Shown here: positions 43,441 through 55,755 of the stretch, piece by piece | Position numbering within the stretch: position 1 is the first letter of the stretch | How the letters are laid out: each line of letters begins with the position of its first letter | Assembly (NCBI GenBank): GCA_029706075.1 | Contig: JAINUG010000031.1 | Span: 620,001 to 684,000 of the forward strand | DNA: 64,000 bases | Reading direction: 5' to 3' | From: Aldrovandia affinis | Taxonomy: Eukaryota; Chordata; Actinopteri; Notacanthiformes; Halosauridae | Translations under genes and position numbers: made by a program | The notes under the pieces: generated by a model | Seen by the model: the letters and a program-made list of their open reading frames with translations, nothing else | Databases searched by the model: none | Told to the model about the DNA's origin: nothing

Positions 43441-46400
43441 AAATCTTTATTAAAAGTGAAAAGCTATTGAATTAGAATCATACATAAATCTCTCTATAAA
43501 AACAAAAAGGTCAGAAAGGCGGCATATAAATTATATGCATTATAGGACTCAGTGTCACAGAAATTCATTGGAACGTCGTGTGCATTAAAGACAGTTATAT
43601 AGGAAAAAATGTTGTATGTTTGATACGAATACGATCCCTGTAGAACAATTAAAGAGACATACGTGCTGGGATATGTATAAAGTGCCAGTAATATAGACAG
43701 ATACATTAAACAAAGTGTAAACAGATGTCCAGTGTTATCCTTGTGTACTTATTATTGTGGACTACTCGCAATTAAAACTGGACTGTCTAAAGGTATGTTA
43801 ATGGCATATATTGCCAAAGCAGGAACTAGGTCTGGACTTTTTACACAAATGCCTAGATGACACGATATTCATGTGAATGCTAATTACGTTTCTTGCTAAC
43901 ATTGTGATTATATAATGCATGTCTTCAGATATGAAGTTACCTGTTCAACTTTAATATCTGTTTTATCCCTTCTAACATTTTTAAAAACTTCAAACACGTA
44001 ATTGCCCCCTCAATTATATATTTTTTCTCTGTTCTTTCATATAGCCTACTGCATGCTATGTGTTTGAGCAATGTCTGTTGACTTCACAATACATCGCTTG
44101 TCTTCTTGTGTTTCTTAAAGCCCCTGTGCCACACAGCCAGATAATATATTGAGAATGATCAGGAGAATGATAATCTTTCATTTTTCTAGATTCTTTTGAT
44201 TGGCATTATTTTTTTCATCTCTAGAAAATGTTTTTTTTAATCACGTTATTCTATGTAAAATGTCTAAATGTGAAAGTGGTCCCTTTGTGGTAGTGATAGT
44301 AATTTTGCTTTGTACAATGTATCCCTGTGTCCTTACATAGCAATACTTATAAGCTGTAGAACACAACCAAAAATATCTGTTAGAAACCAGATGAAACAGA
44401 CAGATGTCATGCATGACATTTTCAGAGATGTGCTTCTCATAGAAAAAATGTGCTTCTAGTAGAACCAAATAATCGTTGGAGTAGGTTGATGATGTCAGTA
44501 GGAATCTAAATTGGTCCATTGGACTGGACTGGACTGGGCTGGGCTGACAATGGAAGTTTTGAAAGGGGCAATTTGCATTTTGGCATCCTGTTTCCAGAAA
44601 ATGTCTTAACTTATTGGGTATCCTTCAAAAACTAAGCTACTAGTAAGTACAAATCTATCAGAGCAGTACCACCAGCATACCTTTACAATTCTAATGGGGA
44701 TAAGGCATTTACTTCTGTAATGTTTTTTTTCTTTATGACAACATGATAATGTGTGTTGTTATACTATGCCCATTCAAAAGCACTAGTTTCTGAATAAGTA
44801 TACTATAAGTGTGACCAATGACCAAACCACAATGTGTGGCATGACCTGCCAAGCTAGGAGTTGAGAGAAAGTACAGATACATCTGCTTTCATTCCCGTGA
44901 CTAGCAGGCTTGCTGTGAAGGTCAACTTGTCTCCTTAAAAAATGCAGTTATTTCCCTTTCAAGCTTATAACTCTAGTTAACCTGACCACCTGATCATGAA
45001 TACAACCAGAAATCTGCTCATATGGATGTACAGATATCTTTCTTATTATGCTTTATGGGTATTGTTCATAATGAACAGTTCAAAATCATTTTTTCTGAAA
45101 TGCCTGAGGGATTCCAATCAGGACATTTGAGTTCATTTGAGTTCATTTGAGTAATAAGGGACCACTTATAGTATTTATTTTCCAATTCATTCATCGTAGG
45201 CTTGTTTTAAATGAGTTTGTATCATACTGCCACATATTTACACAGATAAATATAGTTACTGAGTTTGACTAAAGGTGATTTATTTTCCCATAAGAGGCAC
45301 ATGAAAAACAATTATATAAATGCACTTTAACATTAGATAGAGTCAACATTAGATGTTTCTTCTCTCCAAATATTACTTTCAATTGTTTTTGTCTTCTCTT
45401 AGCTCTTTAATATGTACTTCCAGTGCTTAAGTACATGTTACTATTCTCAGGCTTTCACATTTATTGCAATTTTTATAAAATAATTGGCCCATTCTACACT
45501 ACAAAGTTGTGCCTGTTGAAAAAAAGCAATTGCTGCATTTCTTGTCATTCTGAACAGCAAAGTTCATGCTGCAGTACAATTTCAATATTGTCACTTTAAA
45601 AGTGGTAGAAATATCAATGTCAAAGAATGGAAATGTGGCTTTTCTGGCAGCTTGGATGATATCCAAGACACTGGTGCTAGGTCTTCCAATGAGAAAGATA
45701 GGACTCAACATGTCTAGGTCCTAAATAACTCAGTAGGACCTTAGTCTTACAATTAAGCTTAAGATTGAATCAAGTATCATTGTTCAAACATACGTGTGCC
45801 TCTACACATTGGAAAAGTTGCTCACCAAAGATCATCAATAAGGCAAAGTAGCTTTCTCCTCTCTTGAGGAGCTCCCAAGAGTACCAATTCAGCCTTGTAG
45901 AAGCACTAGGAATATCTCAAAACACAGGGCCAAGTTACTTTAATAAATGTAGGAAAATATGGGAAGCATTGCAGTGCAACAGTGCTTGTTTAGTTTCTGT
46001 GAAACATATTGATGAAAGTTTAGTCTGGTAATTTGGTATTAATTGTAATGCACATTAGAGGTGAGGATATTATTATCATACCATGTATGCTTTTATAAGT
46101 GTACAGACAATTGAGTTACCACATGCATTTTTAATATGTTTATTTTAACTATGCAGGGTATCACATATGGCTTTCACTAAATTAATAAAGCAACTGCTGA
46201 ATATGCTCCAGAGGTCAGCAGTATTGTTTCAGGATCAGGAGCACTGAGGACGGAATCCGCAGCACAAGTTGTGATTTTACTGTATTATTTTAAAACAATC
46301 TCTAAAACTCTCTCTCTCTGCAACAACAGGGCCAACAACATAGGTTTTGATGTCATCCAAAAACTGGGCAGACAGTAACACAAATAAATAATGATTCTGC

Positions 46401-47063
46401 ATGGTTATTTAAAAGCAGTCTGTCCGCAAAAACCGGTTCATTAATAGTGTGTTTCATGCCATTCGTATAAACCAGTAAACAGACAGAAAAGAAGTACAGC
46501 AGGTAAAGGTAACATCACACCATTAGCAAATTAATAAATGTGAACAATTAAGCATTAAGGCATGTGAGGCTATGTTTTATGCCTCCCATTATTTTATACG
46601 CATATGCACGTGTATAACATATTATCTGTGCAAGAGCGCTAAACCCGTTAGAAGACCCCCTTGAAATCACATACAGTTGATGTGACTAATTATGTAGGCC
46701 TAATATTCGTAAAAAAATATTTAATTTCCATCTCTGTTAATGTTACAGTACTGCTATGCATCTTCGTTACCTACCAAATGATTAAGGCTTGGGGTAATAA
46801 TCTTTTTAGAAGGATCCTTCATGGTTAGTAACCTTATCAAGCTATAAAAATTGATGAAATATTATTAAGACATGCATTGAAATTGTGTTAAATGGGTCTG
46901 ATTTTGCACAGTAACAAATGTTAACTGTAGTGCCAATGAGTTTCCCTCCTTTTTACGAGTGAGAACATAGCTGACTTTAGCTAGCTAGCTGGTTAGTCGG
47001 CCAAGGACACAACATTAGCTGGCTAGCTATTTTTTGTCTTAGACTTTCAGACATGAGTCCACA
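43441..47063. other. Unassigned non-coding DNA
   Basis: No gene or mobile element is recognised. Minor simple repeats: ggactggactggactgggct near 44520 and a triplicated gagttcattt near 45127-45155. ctagctagctgg words occur near 46980, just before the gypsy fragment. Confidence 0.4.
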
Positions 47064-47529
47064 GTGCAAGATGAGCCCATTTCTCCCTTGTACTTCAGAA
47101 TCCACTGCCTACACCCCCATGGGCCGAGAGCTGTGCACTCCAGTCAATCTCATTTTTTGGCTGGACCCTCAGAGCTGCCTCGACAGCCAGGGCTTGACTA
47201 TGTGCACCAGCTGCAGGATGGCCTAGCTTGGGTGCACCAGCTGGCACAAGAGCACCTCCTCACCGTCAGCCTCGGCCAAGAGGCGGAACTATGCCTGTGT
47301 TCCGCTACGATGCCTATATTCCGGAACTATGATGCCAGAACTATGATACCCACTGTTCAGGCTGTGAGTTCCAGCCAGGTGAGAGCATCTGGGTGCTCAA
47401 CCCCCACTGCCAGAGCACCTGCCCCCAGAGACTGTCTGGGTGGCTTGAGGACTTTAGGGACTAAAATAGGTTCTGTTATGAGGATGGAGGTTCGCAGCGA
47501 GGGTGCTGCTGTTCCTTAAGAGGGGGCAG
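47064..47529 (+). pseudogene. Ty3/gypsy integrase C-terminal fragment next to a 3' LTR
   Basis: In one frame the start reads STAYTPMGRELCTPVNLIF. After a shift the next frame gives LPRQPGLDYVHQLQDGLAWV and HQLAQEHL, then NYDARTM. A further frame gives FQPGESIWVLNPH. These are the blocks that follow the integrase core and lead to the element end in common Ty3/gypsy elements. A purine tract (aagagggggcag, 47518-47529) separates it from the LTR. The 151-codon open frame here is therefore a patchwork of frames and not a host gene. The rest of the element is missing upstream. Confidence 0.75.
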
Positions 47530-47796
47530 TGTAGCAGTGGGTATGTGCTTTCTGTTGTGCCACTGTCCTTGTCTCATCATTGATTGTTGCTAATTTCCCT
47601 TCTCCTTTGTATGCTAACGTTGGGGTAACCATGAGTGTGTGTCTTATGTCTTTGAGTGCCGTGGGTGTTGTTTCTGTCTCTGTAACATGTTCTTCTCCAC
47701 TTATTGACCATATTGGAAATGTCTAATAAAGCTGGTAGCAAGATGTGTAACGCTGAGCCATGGTCTCACTTTGGTTATTCAGAAGCCAATGCTACA
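47530..47796 (+). repeat. 3' LTR of a Ty3/gypsy element
   Basis: It starts tgtagcagtgggtatg directly after the polypurine tract and ends gaagccaatgctaca, giving TG...CA ends. It includes a polyadenylation signal (aataaagc, about 47726). No second LTR is seen in the window, so only the 3' end of the element survives. Confidence 0.78.
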
Positions 47797-48714
47797 GTAT
47801 TTTTGTTGGACGGATAAATTAGTTAATAGTTAATAACGTTACATCTCATGTAAGAAATACTGTAGTATTTTAATCTTCTGGTGTTATGAGTTTGCAATGT
47901 CAGGAGAATAGCGTCCAATACGCTTTTTTGAAATAGCATCACATGTACACATCCTTTTCATTGTTGCCAGATGTGTGCATTTTATTCCCCCATTCATTTT
48001 TCCAAACTCGTACACTTGGGGGAATATCCCCCAGTTTGACAAACCGATGCTTTTATGTACAACATATTTTTTTGCCTGTGTGTCCTGCAATTGGCATGTA
48101 GATATTGGCCAATAATTTGTGGCATGGAGCATCTTTGGTGATGTAATCGGAAGAAAAATTAAGAAGGAGAAGCAGAAGATGAAGAAGTGGAAGAAGAAGA
48201 TAAGGAAGAAATGCAATATAACCCAAGTTTGGAGCTTTATTGTGTGGCTGTTGTGAGGTTGTATCAGAATTCTGTGAGGTTATGAGGTCAAAGGGTACAG
48301 AAGTTGTAAGGACTGAGAGTCTATGGCCATTGTATTTATTTATGTGGGAGACACTCACTCCAAACTCTCGGTGCTGTATAGTATGGGGTATGCCCCTCCA
48401 ACCTGTAACTTGGTGGATGGCAAACCTGCCATCTCAATATTCTTCTAAAAATGGTGCTTATGTGAAATGTCAGTTCCACTAAACCATTTACAATGCCATA
48501 AGCAAGTATGCAGTCATGTACAAAGCGACACTTACTGACTCCTGAATGAGCCCAAATAAAATAATTAATACATGAAAAAATAGAGAGCACTTGTTTTGGT
48601 CGCAAGACAGTGTTTTGAATATTTTTGGTGTGAACAGGCTTGACAACCACAAAGTCCAATCATTTTTTTTCTTTTTTTTCTGTTGAAATTTTGAAAATGT
48701 TAAGTTTGGGGAAA
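47797..48714. other. Unassigned non-coding DNA
   Basis: It contains a purine-rich run (gaagatgaagaagtggaagaa, near 48173). Open frames of up to 110 codons on the minus strand are low-complexity (poly-Phe/Leu) and not credible. Confidence 0.4.
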
Positions 48715-49135
48715 AAACCCTCCCCTCTCTCACTTAACACAAGCATTCCCACAACCTCCTTTCTCTCACTTAATAATAATAATAATATACACCACTTAGC
48801 AGACGCTTTTATCCAAAGCGACTTACAGTAGTGAATGCATACATTTTCAGTATATGTGGCCCCAGTGGGGATTGAACCCACAACCTAAGCATTGCCAACG
48901 CTGTGCTCTACCAACTGAGCCACAGAGAACCACTTAACACAAGCATTCAGAACCTAACCAAACACAGACTCGAACAGACTCCTCATTTTTACAAATGGTC
49001 AAAAACTCCTCTCTCTTACCAGACACAAACTCCCACAACCTCTTACCATCAAACACAAGTACTTATAACCTCCTCTCAACATAAATGAACACTCATATCT
49101 CATCTCTCTGACTAGCACAAGCACTTACAAGCACT
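48715..49135. repeat. Degenerate minisatellite, interrupted by a SINE
   Basis: Roughly 30-38 base units with the pattern cctcc-tctctcactta-acacaagca-ttcccacaa recur irregularly from 48715 to 49135, with about eight units of uneven length. A family B SINE is inserted in the second unit. The units have diverged strongly, so exact borders are approximate. Confidence 0.6.
48774..48930 (-). mobile_element. tRNA-derived SINE with L2-type tail (family B)
   Basis: The minus-strand head has a box A-like tggctcagttggtagagc and a box B-like gtgggttcaatcccc. The middle atgtatgcattcactactg follows, then the tail gtaagtcgctttggataa-aagcgtctgctaagtgg and an (ATT)n tail (48771-48786). The duplication cacttaa flanks it (48767-48773 and 48931-48937). 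Confidence 0.92.
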
Positions 49136-50804
49136 TTTTTTTAAAAGCACACCTGCTATCTATAACCAGACAAGAATAACTGTGGCAAACTTTGTCCAAA
49201 TTACTGAAAATTTCTGAGGGGATTGGCGGGTTCCTTTTGGCCTGTCCAACTGTGCTGAAAGAAACCCTTTGATGAGCCAATCAGTGGTTAATGTGAAGCT
49301 TTGGATGGCAGCCCTCCCCGGTAGTAAAAAGCTCCTGTGTTTTTTTTGTGCACCGCTTTAGCCCTACTCTTGCCCTACTCACCAAGGAAGTGAATTTAGC
49401 ATTGAATCACCTCCAAGGAAAAGAAAATGAAATTAGAAAAAGAATGGATAGTAATTCCGAAAGCGTGCAAGTAGAGATGTCCTCCTGCAGATATCGCATG
49501 TGCCTGCTGTGCACATATCAATAGCCAAGACTCCCTTGTGGGATCCAGTGACCAAAATAGAAAGGATGTGGCAAGGACGGTTTCGGTTTCACTATCTGTA
49601 GAGACGGCATTTGAGATCCAGGAATATAAATTACACCGAGGACAAATGTGAAATAATCAGAAACGTTTACATAATTAAGGTATTCATTACATGTAATTAC
49701 CACAGAATCCAGAGGGACATGAAGTGTTACACAATGAACTTCTTGATACTGAACAACTTGGACGAGGATGGAATGCTCAATCACTTTACCTGGCAGCCTA
49801 TGCTAGATGTGAAAGTGACTTTTAAACAAACTGAAGTCACCCTCATAATTCTTTATTCATATGGGGTTGAGGGAATACACATATTTTTCTTTTTTTTAAT
49901 GAAACGGGAGTGCAGTCATTAAACCAGTAATGTCGGCCTATATACCTTTTAGATTAAGGTCTACCTCTTTTTTTAAAATATAATATTAGCTATAACTTGA
50001 CGTGTTATTTGAAACCACACCTTAAACTATCATGTACGATCACCTTATTGACCACTTAAAGGGCTTTGGTTGAAAGTCGAAATGTAATTTCATAAGGTGC
50101 TTAGTACATGTGAAACAATACCATGAGGACTGAGAATGATGCTTAGTTCACTCAGAGCCTCCAACAGATTTTGTTTTAAAAATAAACAGTGGTACATGAA
50201 TAAGTCCATAGGAGAAAGCAGGAATCATTTGGAAGGAAAAAAGATTTTGGAGTGACAAAATATTCATCATACACAAACAGCAATACAGTATACTCAGACA
50301 AAGTACATCTCATCACAAATATGTTTACCACACAAAGACAGTACATTACTCACATGCGGAAATTATTTTCTCTATTCCAGACAAAAAAACGATCGTCAAA
50401 GAAAAGAGCAGAGCAGTTTTAAGCACACAGGTACAATTTGATTATTCCACACAGCTGTTTGCCCTAGCTGCACTGCCAGTAGGCGTGGCCGTTAATCACC
50501 CCGATTCCCCTGCCTAGACCCACGCATTCCACAACGATGTTTGTATTAACAGTAGGAGTTAACAATGGTGAAAAAACTGGGAAATTCAAATAAAAGCACC
50601 TATATCATTACAGTGCTCTCCAACACACACTGCATTTCAAAATGGCACTGTACTGTATGTGGCCTCATCTCAGACAATGTGTGCTCACCACTTGAAAGGT
50701 CAGTGGGGTGGGTTTCTAAGTTTTCAAATGTTCTCTCAAACATCCTAATATAGTATCTTCAGAAGAACTGCACATACTGTATGTATCACTTGTATTTACT
50801 TTTT
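49136..50804. other. Unassigned non-coding DNA
   Basis: Nothing recognised. A 103-codon plus frame at 49611-49922 shows no domain. Confidence 0.4.
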
Positions 50805-51008
50805 TAGGCATTTAGCAGACGCTCTTATCGAGAGCGACTTACACAGTTTACATTTCTTTACATACAATCCATTTACACAGCTGGATATTTTACTGAAGCA
50901 ATTCAGGTTAAGTACCTTGCTCAAGGGTACAACAGCAGTGTCCCACCTGGGAACCTGCAACTTCTGAGTTACAAGCCCAGCTCCCTAACCATTACACTAC
51001 ACTGCCAG
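50805..51008 (-). mobile_element. tRNA-derived SINE with L2-type tail (family A)
   Basis: The same family as at 28271 and 62350. On the minus strand: head ggcagtgtagtgtaatggtt, the block tgagcaaggtacttaacctg, and the tail gtcgctctcgataagagcg-tctgctaaatg. Here the tail loop is CGATA in place of GGATA, while both stem arms are intact. The box B region has lost a few bases (cacctgggaacctgcaact). Confidence 0.87.
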
Positions 51009-51010
51009 CC

Positions 51011-51573
51011 CATGTACTTGTCACATGTATTGTTTCTCTTGGCGATCTATGCTTAAACAATAATAACAATTTTCCATAAGTGTTTATGTATATTTGTACA
51101 TGTGTGTAGTGTCATGCTGTTTTTTTGTCAAGTCCTTTTCTTTGTTCAATAAAAATATATTTGCAAAAAACAAAACAATAATACAATATCACTTGCACAC
51201 CTAGATTACCTTTTGTGTTAAACATTTATATTGATTGATTGTTAATGAATTAATTGACCAGGTTTATAAATAATATATAGTAATCCTTTATTTCAGGTTC
51301 ACTCATACAGGTTGCCAATGTATTAATCCTAGTTGGATAGATTTCTGAACGAATCCACCGTTTCATTATAAACAGACATACTCCAACATTACATTTACAA
51401 CCAATTGAATATGAACAAGAATTTCAGGAAAGAAAGGCTATGATATCATGACATGAAAGGAACTATAATAGCAAACTCCAACCTCCAGCTAATCCATTAT
51501 ATATATATATATATGAAAGAAAAAAGTATAATTTAGTGTAAATATATATAATTTCCAGTGGCATCACTGTCCT
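51011..51573. other. Unassigned AT-rich non-coding DNA
   Basis: It contains a short (TA)n run near 51500-51513. No gene is recognised. Confidence 0.4.
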
Positions 51574-51748
51574 GTGGTTCTCTGTAGCTCAGTTGGTAGA
51601 GCATGGCATTAGCAATGCTTAGGTTGTGGGTTCAATCCCACAACCACATACACTGGGGCCACATACACTGAAAAATGTATGCATTCACTACTGTAAGTCG
51701 CTTTGGATAAAAGCGTCTGCTAAATGGTATATATTATTATTAGTAGTA
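51574..51748 (+). mobile_element. tRNA-derived SINE with L2-type tail (family B)
   Basis: The head gtggttctctgtagctcagt (box A-like tagctcagttggtagagc) and gtgggttcaatccc (box B-like) are followed by cacatacactggggcc, a short duplication of that segment, then atgcattcactactgtaagtc and gctttggataaaagcgtctg and an (ATT)n tail. The tRNA resemblance is strong over the first 75 bases, but the SINE body shows it is not a functional tRNA gene. Confidence 0.93.
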
Positions 51749-52189
51749 GTGCATAGAATGCTTTACTGCAATTTTTACTTAGACAAAATACATTTACATA
51801 GACATTTTTTTAATTAAAATACCTGACTAGAATTTCATGAATTTAAGTATAGGTACACATCACTACTTACTTACATATTTAATTACTTAGGCCTCATCAC
51901 ACCAAGTGGTGGATAAGGCCTCCATAAGGTCCCTCCTCCATCTCCACCTGTTATGGGATACTTTTGAGCTTTCAGCTGAGCCCTCGTCTGTCACATATCA
52001 TAGTTGCATATCACCGTAAGCCTCAATCTATAATATATTTCACATTTTTACCAGCAAAGCATTACTAATGCACCTACCAGTGCATTCTACAAGAGAGCCA
52101 GACCAAAATAAACAGCAATACCAGCAGGGGACCAATCAAATGCTGATGTAGAGTAAGATACAGAAGTGATCACTGAGAGTAGAGAAACT
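51749..52189. other. Unassigned non-coding DNA
   Basis: Nothing recognised; a ccaagtggtggataaggcc block near 51903 may be an old repeat fragment. Confidence 0.4.
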
Positions 52190-52760
52190 GTAAGAGAAGC
52201 AGAGAGCAGGAACAACAGTGTGGAGTATTGTCCAGATATTTGGCCTTGAACTTGAAATCGATGAGGGATGTGAAAGTGAGGGTGAAGACGTTTTCCTGCC
52301 AGGACCAGACAGTGGATACTTCATACGGAAGTGTCATAGAGAAAGGTTGAGGGGAAAAAAAAGGGAATACAGATTGCAAAGGGCAGCTTCCTCCGCCCCT
52401 CTTCATGTAATCACACCTTCCGAGTACTTCAAGTCTTTCCTCTCTGATGCAGTGTTTGCTCACATCTCAGGGCAGACGAGCCTCTACTCAACGGAGAAGA
52501 CAGGAGTGCCTATCAACACCAATGTGGATGAGATGGAGCAATTTGTAGGTGTCCACATCCTCATGGGAATCATGCAAAGTCCTTCTTATAGGAAGTACTG
52601 GAGTGATGAACCGTCTATGACTTTGAAGTGCACATTGGAAAGGGAACCACTAAGACAAACCAGCAGACATCACTTGGAATCAGTGGAAAGATATAGTACT
52701 CAGGCTGGTGGAGGATCTTCCAATCAACCAAAATGTCAAGGTCGACTGTGAAAGCTGGCT
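52190..52760 (+). pseudogene. piggyBac-type transposase, N-terminal fragment
   Basis: An uninterrupted 177-codon frame from 52218. It has an acidic N-terminal section (EIDEGCESEGEDVF), a basic stretch (RERLRGKKREYRLQR), and then the DDE_Tnp_1_7 entry region: TPSEYFKSFLSDAVFAHISG, INTNVDEMEQFVGVHILMGI, MQSPSYRKYWSDEP. Past KYWSDE the frame departs. Another frame continues with QWKDIVLRLVEDLPINQNVKV, so a frameshift or deletion lies near 52620-52670. The catalytic aspartates downstream are missing. TTAA-flanked ends were not identified. A domesticated gene is possible but nothing here supports it. Confidence 0.75.
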
Positions 52761-53937
52761 CTCTTCATATGGGCTGATCGTTCATTTTCATTTTTCTTAT
52801 ACTTTGATCAATGTTAATGTTATTACTTTTATGGTTTTAGAATAATCCTGTGATGATGATGATGATGATGATGATGACCCCAGACCATTCAATGATTTTG
52901 TGTTGCAATGAAGCCGGAAACAAAAAATGGGCTAGTAAATTGTAACATAAAAATCTGCCATTTAATGTCCTTATTGTATATAATTATAATTTGTGCACCG
53001 AAGAATGGGCCAGAACCATTCCATCAGACCAATAAACAACAGATACATAATGATTCAATTAATGTCAGTAGATGCACAGTTCACGCTCACATAATACAGG
53101 TATTTGTTCAAAGATGGCACACGTATAAATTATTCATGCACCCATTAACCAAAAAATCATCAACATGTATATTATGAAATAAATATCAATCATTCAGAGC
53201 AGGTGCCCATTGGACTGCTAACACATGATTTACAAAAATACGATATAGCTATATTTTAGGATTGATTTTGTGACCCACCGAACAACACACATGAGTAAAA
53301 GTTATATGGCATTATTTACGCTATAAAAAACATTAGAGAAACAGTTCCTCATTCAAGCCAATGCAAAAAGGCAAACCTTTTGTATAAAAATAAAATAAAA
53401 AAACTACTTTTTCCTCATAATGTCATATGCCTGACAAGACAAGACACACTAAATGATACTTTTTTCTGAAATTTTTGCTAATTTGGGTTTGCACTATACA
53501 TATTGAACTGTACTGTTGCTTTGTTTGCATACAGCATGTACATATTTGCTATGTAAACTGTTTTTGTGTGTTATCAGGGTGAACCAAAGCAGTTTGTTTG
53601 CAAACGATCAGAGACAATCTTAGGTCCGATTTTTTGGTGTGCACTCAAGTTTGGAATATACTTTCACATCGATCAGACTAATGGAACTTAGTTTGAAAGA
53701 AATGGAAAACTCTAATGAACTCGGAAAAAACCCTCAAAACAAACCAATCTCGAAGACCACCCTAGACATCTTTAGTTCACAGCCAGGAAGATGAGAAGAG
53801 CCTACATTCTCACAGACCACAGCTGGCCCAGTTCAGCAGTGTGGAGTCTAAAAGCCTCTCACCAGTTTGCTGGAGATTATTTGAACCTTGTGGCATCAGG
53901 GAGATTGGTCTGCTTACTGCGGAGTAAACTTGGAGTT
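52761..53937. other. Unassigned non-coding DNA with a GAT repeat
   Basis: (GAT)n occurs at 52852-52877. 53560-53760 (gggtgaaccaaagcagtttg ... caaacgatcagagac) looks like a worn fish DNA-transposon fragment. No gene is recognised. Confidence 0.4.
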
Positions 53938-54020
53938 ACCATGTATTAATGCACATCTTGTAAGTCGCTCTGGATAAGAGTGTCTGCTAAATGCTTAAAA
54001 TGTTAAAATGTAAAGTGTAA
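53938..54020 (+). mobile_element. L2-clade LINE 3' tail fragment
   Basis: taccatgtattaatgcacatc leads into cttgtaagtcgctctggata-agagtgtctgctaaatgc and aaaatgttaaaatgtaaa. It matches the 3' ends at 7896-8060 and 29890. One base change in the second stem arm (agagtg for agagcg) replaces a C-G pair with a wobble-type pair. It is extremely 5'-truncated. Confidence 0.82.
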
Positions 54021-55515
54021 ACTTCAGTCCTCACTCTCTGAGTCAGTCATAAAGACAGGGTAGTCCATTGAGCAATGCTGACAGAAACAGACAAAATCCA
54101 ACTCATTGAGTGAGAGACAAAAGAAGTCCAAGGAGTAAGATTATCATACATAGACACTTTGTGAAACACTGTGACAGAGCTCCTCCACAATTTAAGACAG
54201 AAAAACCTGACCTTCCAGATTTTGGCAGGTGTTTTCAATTTATTTTCCAACAACTGCCCATTGTACTTTTCCCACAGCTTTACAATATTTCAATGTTACT
54301 CCATTTGTAGATTATTCCCTAATCCAGCTACAGCTGCTATTGGTGCAGATATTGCCTTTTGAAGCTAGCTAGCTGTGATATAAAACTTGTAAAAAAATCA
54401 GAATGAAGCTAAACAAACCAATAATTTATTTTTTCAAAACAATGTTTATTTCCTATTATTTTTTGCCCAGCGGAGATTGTACACAAGGACAAGAAAAAGA
54501 AGAAGCAAATATGGAGAACAATATAGTTACAGTGATTGTAGTTCTCATGTGATGAGGCCAATCAATCAATTTTCAAAAGGTGTGAGTGTGAGGGTGAGAT
54601 TAGGTTCAAATGTGTGCGTCCCCCATGAGATGCAGAATTTGACAGGCATGCATGTTGGTTACTTTATAATCTAGGAGTGCCTCTCCTTGCTTCCCTCACT
54701 GCTGGCATGGTTTACTGTACTTTAGATCGAACTCATCTGGTATTTGGGAGTTCACCCCTTTGGAAACTCTTGAGGATTTCAAGATGAACAAGTGGGATAC
54801 AAAATGTGTGAGTGAATTTTCTTTGCGACCGCATTTTCGAATAAAGATGGTTTAATTATGAAAGACTCAGTTAACAGTCAACCCTGCTAATTGACTGTGA
54901 ATGAAATATGAGAGACAATTGACATGTAATTTTTCATCTGCATATTCATGTTTGCTTTAGCAGAGGGTAATTGAAAACATTAAAGCAATGCACATCATTG
55001 TGCTTCAAAGCCCAAGCCGTCTGTACTTGACTGAGGATGGATATTCAAAACCAAGAATAATTTTATTATGCTGACATTCGGAATTACAGATAATGCCACT
55101 CTTTTATCCTCCCCTTTTCCCTTACCCAACAAAGTGGTAAGCCTGGATGTCTTCAATACATATTTTCAATACATGCTGTTACAATAAGTCCTATTTTTAT
55201 TTTTTTTCAATTACTAGATTTACAGCACAATAAACATTGAGCATTGGCCATTAAAGGTTGCAGAAAATGGCTGCAATTCTTGAGCCCCAGGCAAATTTCA
55301 GTTTACTCTAAACAGTGTTCAATCCCAGACAAAGCCCTCCCCCCCCCTCAACCCCGCATGCAGCTGCAGCGCTACTGCACTGTGAAAGGAGGTTTAAGGA
55401 GCTGGGCTTGTGACCTGAATGATTGTTGTAATGTAGGGTACACACAGTCAAGGGAAGTGAGGCACAGACAGGAGTTTATTCACAGCAGGTGCGAGGAAGT
55501 AGTAATGATGAAACA
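54021..55515. other. Unassigned non-coding DNA
   Basis: 54820-55060 is AT-rich but complex, with many TAATT-type words (tttaattatg, gctaattgac, gtaattgaaa), flagged as a possible conserved non-coding element. The rest is unrecognised. A plus frame of 94 codons at 55244-55528 shows no domain. Confidence 0.4.
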
Positions 55516-55517
55516 TA

Positions 55518-55755
55518 CAGTGGTATAAAAAGTATTCACCCCCTTTGGCATTTTTCACATTTTATTTTCTTACTTCCTGGAATCAAAATGGATTTAATTG
55601 GGATTTCTTGCAACTGATCAACGCAAAATGCTCTATAATGTCAAATTAAAAAAACAACTCTAAAGCTGTTTCTTAATTACAAATGTAAAAAAGACAAATA
55701 ATTGATTACATAAGTATTGACTTAATACTTGGTAGAATACTTTTTATACCCACTG
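55518..55755. mobile_element. Tc1/mariner-type MITE
   Basis: A 238-base element with terminal inverted repeats: CAGTGGTATAAAAAGTATTC at the left and, in reverse complement, CAGTGGGTATAAAAAGTATT at the right. TA dinucleotides flank both sides (55516-55517 and 55756-55757). The interior retains tttggcatttttcacatttt, typical of fish Tc1-like ends. There is no transposase. Confidence 0.92.

Noticed and set aside
47064..47519. A 151-codon plus-strand frame as a host gene
   Set aside because: Neighbouring frames reveal gypsy integrase C-terminal blocks ending at a polypurine tract and LTR; the frame is a patchwork.
47884..48358. Minus-strand frames of about 100-110 codons with Phe/Leu-rich ends
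   Set aside because: Low-complexity translation of a purine-rich DNA run; no domain, no signal for splicing or promoter.
48715..49135. A CRISPR-like array of spaced repeats
   Set aside because: Units are degenerate, of unequal length, without constant spacers, and in vertebrate DNA; a minisatellite explains them.
51574..51650. A functional tRNA gene (good box A and box B, cloverleaf-like head)
   Set aside because: The same head is joined to an identical SINE body and L2-type tail at 48.8 and 30.0 kb, so it is the tRNA-derived part of a SINE.
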